Assembly (NCBI GenBank): GCA_012518265.1
Contig: JAAYST010000015.1
Span: 1 to 43,586 of the forward strand
Reading direction: 5' to 3'
DNA from: Candidatus Methanofrustulum fimipullorum
GTDB taxonomy: Archaea > Halobacteriota > Methanosarcinia > Methanosarcinales > Methanosarcinaceae
Length of the DNA: 43,586 bases
In this document: piece by piece, positions 39,617 to 43,586 of the stretch
Position numbering within the stretch: position 1 is the first letter of the stretch
How the letters are laid out: every line of letters starts with the position of its first letter
Position numbers and translations under genes: made by a program
The notes under the pieces: generated by a model
The model's input: the letters and a program-made list of their open reading frames with translations, nothing else
What the model was told of the DNA's origin: nothing
Databases searched by the model: none

Positions 39617-40264
39617 TTATTTAATTTGATTTACATAATCTTTTATTGCTTTTCCCGGATCTTTTGATTCATATATTGATCTTCCGACAATAATCCAGTC
39701 GGCTCCGGCTTCAAGAGTTCCTTTTGCGGAACCTCCTTGTTTTCCGACACCGGGTGAAATTATTTTCATGTCTGTTCCTATTATTTCTCTTAGGCTTTTA
39801 ATTCTTTCGGGTCTTGTAGCAGGTGCAACGATTCCGTATGCTTTTGAATCTTTTGCCATTTTTGCAATTTTTTCCGAAACTTCCTTTGTGAAAAACGTAT
39901 CCCCTCCGGGATGACTCATTTCTGCAACAACAAATACTTTCTTATCAAAAGCTTCTGCAGTTTTTACACATTCTTCAAGACTGTCTTTTCCTGTAAACGC
40001 CTGAATAATTATTGCTTCGGCTCCCGCATTGAACACGTGTTCGCAAATTAAGCGATTCGTATTTGGTATGTCTGCCACTTTAAAGTCTGCAATAACCGGT
40101 GCATAATTTTTCAGTTCTTTTATAAAAGAAAGGCCGGTTCCTAAAATTAGAGGATATCCGACTTTTATTGCGTCAAGATCGTCTTTAGTTTCCTCGGCAA
40201 TTTCAATTGCCAATTTTTCATCAGTTACGTCCAGTGCAAGAATAATCCCCGTTTCTTTTTTCAT
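39617..40264 (-). CDS. pyrF: orotidine 5'-phosphate decarboxylase
   Basis: It converts OMP to UMP, the last step of UMP synthesis. 215 residues with a TIM barrel: IILALDVTDE for the first strand, IKVGYPLIL with the lysine, VIADFKVADIPNTN with the catalytic Asp-Lys-Asp network, VVAEMSHPGG, and ISPGVGKQGGSAKGTLEAGADWIIVGRSIY for the phosphate loop. The size and DFKVADIPNT motif are those of archaeal PyrF. ATG 40264 has AAGGA about 11 bases upstream. It lies downstream of deoxyhypusine synthase, separated by an AT repeat. Confidence 0.96.
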   Translation of the reverse strand: MKKETGIILALDVTDEKLAIEIAEETKDDLDAIKVGYPLILGTGLSFIKELKNYAPVIADFKVADIPNTNRLICEHVFNAGAEAIIIQAFTGKDSLEECVKTAEAFDKKVFVVAEMSHPGGDTFFTKEVSEKIAKMAKDSKAYGIVAPATRPERIKSLREIIGTDMKIISPGVGKQGGSAKGTLEAGADWIIVGRSIYESKDPGKAIKDYVNQIK

Positions 40265-40353
40265 GTTAATTTATTCCTTTATTGTATTTTTATGCATTTT
40301 TTATGTATTTTTATGCATTTTTTTAATACATTTTTTATGTATTTTATGCATTT
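40265..40353 (-). repeat. TTTTTATGCATTTTTTATGTA repeat spacer
   Basis: Four to five imperfect copies of TTTTTATGCATT and TTTTTTATGTATT fill the gap. Only the AAGGA of pyrF is functional as far as I see. Confidence 0.75.
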
Positions 40354-41316
40354 TTATATTCTGTTTTTAGCAACTCTTGAGCGAACGGCCCCGACCATTA
40401 GCGGCAATGTAATCGTTGCATCGGAATAAACCGTTACAAATTTTGCGCTTGAGTCAACTTTTCCCCATGAAATCGCTTCATCGAGAGTTGCTCCCGAAAG
40501 TCCGCCTGTTTGCGGTGTGTCCATTGTCAACTGAATGGCATAATCGAATTCTTTAGGCGTAACAAGCATTGACTGGAATATATAATTTTTAGGAACTCCT
40601 CCTCCAACGAAAACGGCACCGGCTTTTTTCGCATCCCAACAAATATCCATGAAATCATGCATATCCGCAACAGCATCGACTACGAGCGGATTCATTTCTT
40701 TATACAAATATGCATGAAGTCCTATGACAGAGTCAGGAAACGCGGGACAATATACAGGAACGTCGTTTTCGTAAGCGGCACCCAAAATAGTATCGTTATT
40801 ATTTATTCCTGCACCCAAAACTTTCATAAATTCCGCAATGGAAACCGGTTTGTCTTTAGGCAAATCTTCCATAACGTCCAGTAAAAACTCTTCAAGCTCT
40901 TCAAAATGTCCGTCAGGCAAATATACATCGTATATTCTGTCTATGTGTTCCTCATGAAGTTCTTTGTCGTCGACTTGGTCAGTTCCTTTATAATGGTTTA
41001 AACCGAGACCTTCAAGCGTATCGTGAACCATGTTTGCGCCGGTCGTAACTAAAACGTCAATATACCCGTCTTTGATCAAATCGGCAATTATCGTTCTCAT
41101 TCCGGCCGGAACCATTGCACCTGCAAGCCCGAAAAATTTTGTAACATCAGGGTCCGATACCATTTCATAATAAATTTCAACCGCTTGTGAAATCCGTCTT
41201 GCTCCAAACGCACAGTTTTCCAAAGATTTCGCAAACTCGTCCATGTCCATCGAACCCGTAATTTTTGCAGGAACAATCGGCTTTGAAAGTTTTTTATGAC
41301 CGCTTGTAAATTCCAT
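40354..41316 (-). CDS. dhs: deoxyhypusine synthase
   Basis: It transfers the aminobutyl group of spermidine, with NAD, to a lysine of the translation factor aIF5A. 320 residues with FFGLAGAMVPAGMR at the N-terminal NAD region, VLVTTGANMVHDTLEGLG, NDVPVYCPAFPDSVIGLH, VFVGGGVPKNYIFQ, and SGATLDEAISWGKVD with the lysine that forms the enzyme intermediate. Length and motifs are normal. ATG 41316 follows AAGGATGG by about nine bases. It is divergent from the RNase Z gene; 41317-41456 contains short AT repeats including three GTGAAATATTGTT-like units at 41408-41446. Confidence 0.96.
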   Translation of the reverse strand: MEFTSGHKKLSKPIVPAKITGSMDMDEFAKSLENCAFGARRISQAVEIYYEMVSDPDVTKFFGLAGAMVPAGMRTIIADLIKDGYIDVLVTTGANMVHDTLEGLGLNHYKGTDQVDDKELHEEHIDRIYDVYLPDGHFEELEEFLLDVMEDLPKDKPVSIAEFMKVLGAGINNNDTILGAAYENDVPVYCPAFPDSVIGLHAYLYKEMNPLVVDAVADMHDFMDICWDAKKAGAVFVGGGVPKNYIFQSMLVTPKEFDYAIQLTMDTPQTGGLSGATLDEAISWGKVDSSAKFVTVYSDATITLPLMVGAVRSRVAKNRI

Positions 41317-41407
41317 ATTTTATCCATCCTTAGTATTATAATATTATTTTGTAAATTAGCGTACAATTAATTAATTAATTTATGCATATTCATATATTTT
41401 AATTCTT

Positions 41408-41446
41408 TCGAAATATTGTGAAATATTGTTGTGAAATATTGTTGTT
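41408..41446. repeat. three GAAATATTGT direct repeats in the dhs-rnz promoter gap
   Basis: GAAATATTGT occurs at about 41410, 41420 and 41433 with G, GTT and GTTGTT linkers. It may be a regulator site or another microsatellite. Confidence 0.45.
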
Positions 41447-41456
41447 TTGCAAACTG

Positions 41457-41464
41457 TTTATATA
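41457..41464 (+). promoter_or_regulatory. TATA box of rnz, leaderless transcript
   Basis: TTTATATA begins 30 bases before the ATG at 41487, so transcription should start on or next to the start codon. No Shine-Dalgarno is present. Confidence 0.65.
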
Positions 41465-41486
41465 GTTTTTTTATTTAATTTATACT

Positions 41487-42425
41487 ATGATTAATATTAC
41501 GTTTTTAGGAACTTCGGGAAGTCTTCCTACAAAGGAAAGAAATCCTTCCGCCGTGTTGTTCAATTATGAAGGCGAACTGTTATTATTTGATTGCGGGGAG
41601 GGAACACAAAGGCAAATGATGTCGGCTAAAACGGGTATGCATAACTTAAAATACATATTTTTGTCTCACATGCATGCGGATCACATTTTAGGAATTCCGG
41701 GCCTTTTGCAAACGATGGATTTTCAAGGAAGAACTTCGGATTTATTCATTTACGGGCCGCCGGGCGTTTCTCAATTCATTGAAGCGTGCGACGGTTTGGG
41801 TCTTCACAAACTCAAATTTGAAGTGCATGTTGTAACTCTTAATCCAGGAGATTTCGCATATCATGAAAATTTCAGAGTAAAAGCGGTTCGAACCGACCAC
41901 GGAATCGTATCTTTGGGTTATGTTTTTGAAACGCCCCCAAGACCGGGAAGATTTAACAGAGAACGTGCAATAGAACTCGGAGTAGCACCGGGTCCGTTAT
42001 TTTCAAAACTTCATTCCGGAGAATCTGTAACTCTCGATGACGGGCGAGTTGTCGATCCTGAAATTCACGGAATTGTAGGGCCGAAGCGCCCCGGTTTAAA
42101 AATCGTATACAGCGGCGATACAAAAGAAAGCGAATCGTTTTTTAAAGAAGCGGCAAATGCTGATCTTCTAATTCACGAATCATCTTTTACCGACGATTTG
42201 GCGGAATCGGCACTTGAGTGGAAACACTCAACGGCAGGCGGAGTTGCAAGACTTTCCGACAAATATAAAATCCAAAAGCTTGCACTCGTTCATATAAGCC
42301 CAAGATATTCGGATGATCCTTCTGTCGTTTTAAATGAAGCGCTGAAGTATTTTAAAAATACAATCCTTCCAAACGATTTGGATACAATAGAAATATTTCC
42401 GAAAGAATCATATCTGCCGGAATAA
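41487..42425 (+). CDS. rnz: ribonuclease Z
   Basis: The 3' processing endonuclease of tRNA precursors. 312 residues of the metallo-beta-lactamase fold: FLGTSGSLPTKERNPSAVL at the start, LLFDCGEGTQRQMM, LSHMHADHILGIPGLLQTM with HxHxDH at residues about 61-66, RTDHGIVSLGYVFE, IVYSGDTKES with the bridging Asp, and LALVHISPRYSD with the last His. The exosite arm is present (PPRPGRFNRERAIELGV). Length is normal for the short RNase Z form. The start ATG is preceded only by the TATA box, so it is probably leaderless. Confidence 0.97.
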   Translation: MINITFLGTSGSLPTKERNPSAVLFNYEGELLLFDCGEGTQRQMMSAKTGMHNLKYIFLSHMHADHILGIPGLLQTMDFQGRTSDLFIYGPPGVSQFIEACDGLGLHKLKFEVHVVTLNPGDFAYHENFRVKAVRTDHGIVSLGYVFETPPRPGRFNRERAIELGVAPGPLFSKLHSGESVTLDDGRVVDPEIHGIVGPKRPGLKIVYSGDTKESESFFKEAANADLLIHESSFTDDLAESALEWKHSTAGGVARLSDKYKIQKLALVHISPRYSDDPSVVLNEALKYFKNTILPNDLDTIEIFPKESYLPE

Positions 42426-42492
42426 TCTTTCTGTTTTTTATTTTTTTTGTTTTTTACAATAAATTCTTTTTTATTTTTTACAATAGAATACC

Positions 42493-42554
42493 TTTATATA
42501 TATCATTCTTTTTTTTATTATTATCCATTCTTATAATTCTTAAAAATGGATAAT
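42493..42554 (+). promoter_or_regulatory. TATA box and 10-bp inverted repeat upstream of the SDR gene
   Basis: TTTATATATAT starts at 42493. ATTATCCATT (42520-42529) and AATGGATAAT (42545-42554) are perfect inverted arms with a 15-base spacer and lie at the expected start of transcription. This may be an operator or a 5' hairpin. AGGTG precedes the ATG at 42624. Confidence 0.5.
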
Positions 42555-42623
42555 TTATTTCTATATTTTATTTTTTATTTTCTAATATTAGTTTTAGAGA
42601 ATAAAATTAAAAGGTGTTAAAAC

Positions 42624-43385
42624 ATGTTTAATTATAAAGGAAGAGTAGTTTTTATTACAGGGGCATCGTCGGGATTAGGACTTCAAATGGCTGAAGGTTT
42701 TGCAAAACAGGGCGCAGATCTCGTAATTACGGCTAGAAGAGTCGAAAAGCTTGAAAAAGCTGCAAATGATATTGAGAAAAAATTCGGTGTTAAATGTTTG
42801 CCTGTTCAATGTGATGTTACAGATACGGAACAAGTAAATTCCGCAGTTGAAAAAGCAATAAAAGAATTCGGAAAAATCGATGTTTTAGTAAACAACGCAG
42901 GAAGCAGCAAAGGCGGTGCTATTACCGAAATGACTGATGAAGCTTGGGACTTTACAATCGAAACGGATTTAACTTCCGTATTTAAAGTAACAAGAGCTGT
43001 TTCTAAACACATGGTTGAAAAAGGTTACGGAAGAATCATAAACATTTCATCAATGTACGGTCTTCTCGGTACAAACCAACAGCAAACGGCATACCATGCA
43101 TCAAAAGCAGGTGTTGTAAACTTTACACGTGCAGTTTCAGCGGAACTCGCACCGTACGGTGTTACATGCAACACGATTTGCCCCGGTTTCTTCACAACGG
43201 AACTTACCGTTGACACACTTTCGACAGATGAATTTAAGGGATACATGAATATTTCGGTTCCCGCAAAAAGACCCGGAAAAGTCGGAGAATTAAACCCCGG
43301 CGCAATATTCTTGGGTTCAGAAGAAGCTTCATACGTCACCGGAATTTTCTTACCGATTGACGGCGGATGGAGCAGCGCAAAATAA
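42624..43385 (+). CDS. short-chain dehydrogenase/reductase
   Basis: 253 residues, a classical SDR: VVFITGASSGLGLQMAEGFA as the dinucleotide-binding TGxxxGxG motif (about residues 9-28), an arginine in TARR that favours NADP(H), VLVNNAGSSKGG (NNAG), INISSMYGLL with the catalytic serine, YHASKAGVVNFTRAV with YxxxK, and CPGFFTTE. It most resembles 3-oxoacyl-ACP reductase or gluconate 5-dehydrogenase-like members, but these motifs do not fix the substrate. The C-terminus FLPIDGGWSSAK is typical. AGGTG lies about nine bases before ATG 42624. Confidence 0.92.
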   Translation: MFNYKGRVVFITGASSGLGLQMAEGFAKQGADLVITARRVEKLEKAANDIEKKFGVKCLPVQCDVTDTEQVNSAVEKAIKEFGKIDVLVNNAGSSKGGAITEMTDEAWDFTIETDLTSVFKVTRAVSKHMVEKGYGRIINISSMYGLLGTNQQQTAYHASKAGVVNFTRAVSAELAPYGVTCNTICPGFFTTELTVDTLSTDEFKGYMNISVPAKRPGKVGELNPGAIFLGSEEASYVTGIFLPIDGGWSSAK

Positions 43386-43406
43386 GATAATTTGAAAAAT
43401 TTCGAG

Positions 43407-43459
43407 AAAGTTTGAAAAAGTTTGCAGATTTCTGCAAACTTTTTCAAACTTTTTTTTTA
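43407..43459 (+). terminator. 22-bp perfect terminator hairpin after the SDR gene
   Basis: The arm 43407-43428 (AAAGTTTGAAAAAG then TTTGCAGA) is exactly complementary to 43431-43452 and is followed by seven more T residues. It is an unusually long stem and starts 22 bases after the stop. Confidence 0.85.
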
Positions 43460-43465
43460 TTTTTT

Positions 43466-43586
43466 ACATTTTGCTTTTTTACATTTTGCTTTTTTACATT
43501 TTGCTTTTTTACATTTTGCTTTTTTACATTTTGCTTTTTTACATTTTGCTTTTTTACATTTTGCTTTTTTACATTTTGCTTTTTTA
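43466..43586. repeat. 15-bp tandem array (ACATTTTGCTTTTTT), eight copies, running off the end
   Basis: The unit repeats without visible error from 43466 to the last base, eight copies plus one base. It continues beyond the window, so its total length is unknown. Confidence 0.95.

Noticed and set aside
43466-43586. CRISPR repeats or a telomere-like end
   Set aside because: A 15-bp unit without spacers is a simple tandem repeat, similar in style to the other intergenic tracts.

Overview
This is a low-GC (roughly one third G+C by eye) archaeal chromosome segment. The archaeal assignment rests on several genes: a fused Kae1-Bud32, the GatD subunit of the archaeal Glu-tRNA(Gln) amidotransferase, ribosomal protein L10e, an archaeal NAC, deoxyhypusine synthase, an archaeal tRNA G10 methyltransferase, archaeal-type PyrF, and TATA-box promoters (TTTATATA), some with almost no leader. 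The gene set fits a euryarchaeal methanogen. None of the roughly 33 credible genes ends in TAG while TGA and TAA are both common; this slightly favours a pyrrolysine-using lineage (Methanosarcinales-like, e.g. a gut genus) over Methanobacteriales, but I cannot settle this from the window.

Layout. 1-5703: a partial gene end, a small membrane protein, and a two-gene restriction-modification operon (a methyltransferase-like protein with SAM motif I but no NPPY, overlapping a 1473-residue GIY-YIG + SF2 helicase + Eco57I-type methylase protein). 5704-6037: a dispersed 54-bp repeat in three copies followed by a row of strong hairpins, the last lying inside the 3' end of rdgB. 6004-17226 (minus strand): rdgB, kae1-bud32, an aldo/keto reductase with ferredoxin domain, MEMO, a long-type branched-chain aminotransferase, LarB, a nucleotidyltransferase, gatD, argH. 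17414-20426 (plus): cardiolipin synthase and two half-size chromate-transporter proteins. 20625-28319 (minus): a YigZ/IMPACT protein, gene debris, a DUF3784-like membrane protein, uvrC overlapping a JAMM metalloprotease, the tRNA G10 methyltransferase, and pyruvate phosphate dikinase. 29014-30413 (plus): a PNPOx-fold flavoprotein and rpl10e with a long structured leader. 30560-31200: an undescribed array of about 145-bp tandem repeats. 31211-41316 (minus): a copper P-type ATPase interrupted by one in-frame TAG, NAC, a HesB/IscA protein, an uncharacterised archaeal protein, a calcium-type P-ATPase broken by a one-base frameshift, pyrF, and deoxyhypusine synthase. 41487-43385 (plus): leaderless RNase Z and a short-chain dehydrogenase. 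The window ends in a 15-bp tandem array.

Most genes are housekeeping: translation and tRNA modification (Kae1-Bud32, GatD, TrmG10, RNase Z, L10e, deoxyhypusine synthase, NAC), nucleotide hygiene and synthesis (RdgB, PyrF), amino acids (IlvE, ArgH), DNA repair (UvrC), and metal handling (CopA, Ca-ATPase, LarB, HesB). The exceptional features are (i) pervasive simple-sequence tracts that fill gene gaps and also expand in frame inside conserved proteins (Kae1, GatD, TrmG10, LarB, RdgB); (ii) palindromic or hairpin units inside genes and after genes, many with a GAA triloop in the sense strand; (iii) the single amber codon in copA, in a genome segment with no TAG stops; (iv) the restriction-modification operon with a composition mosaic; and (v) two unexplained repeat families. 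No tRNA, rRNA, CRISPR array, integrase or complete insertion sequence was recognised.
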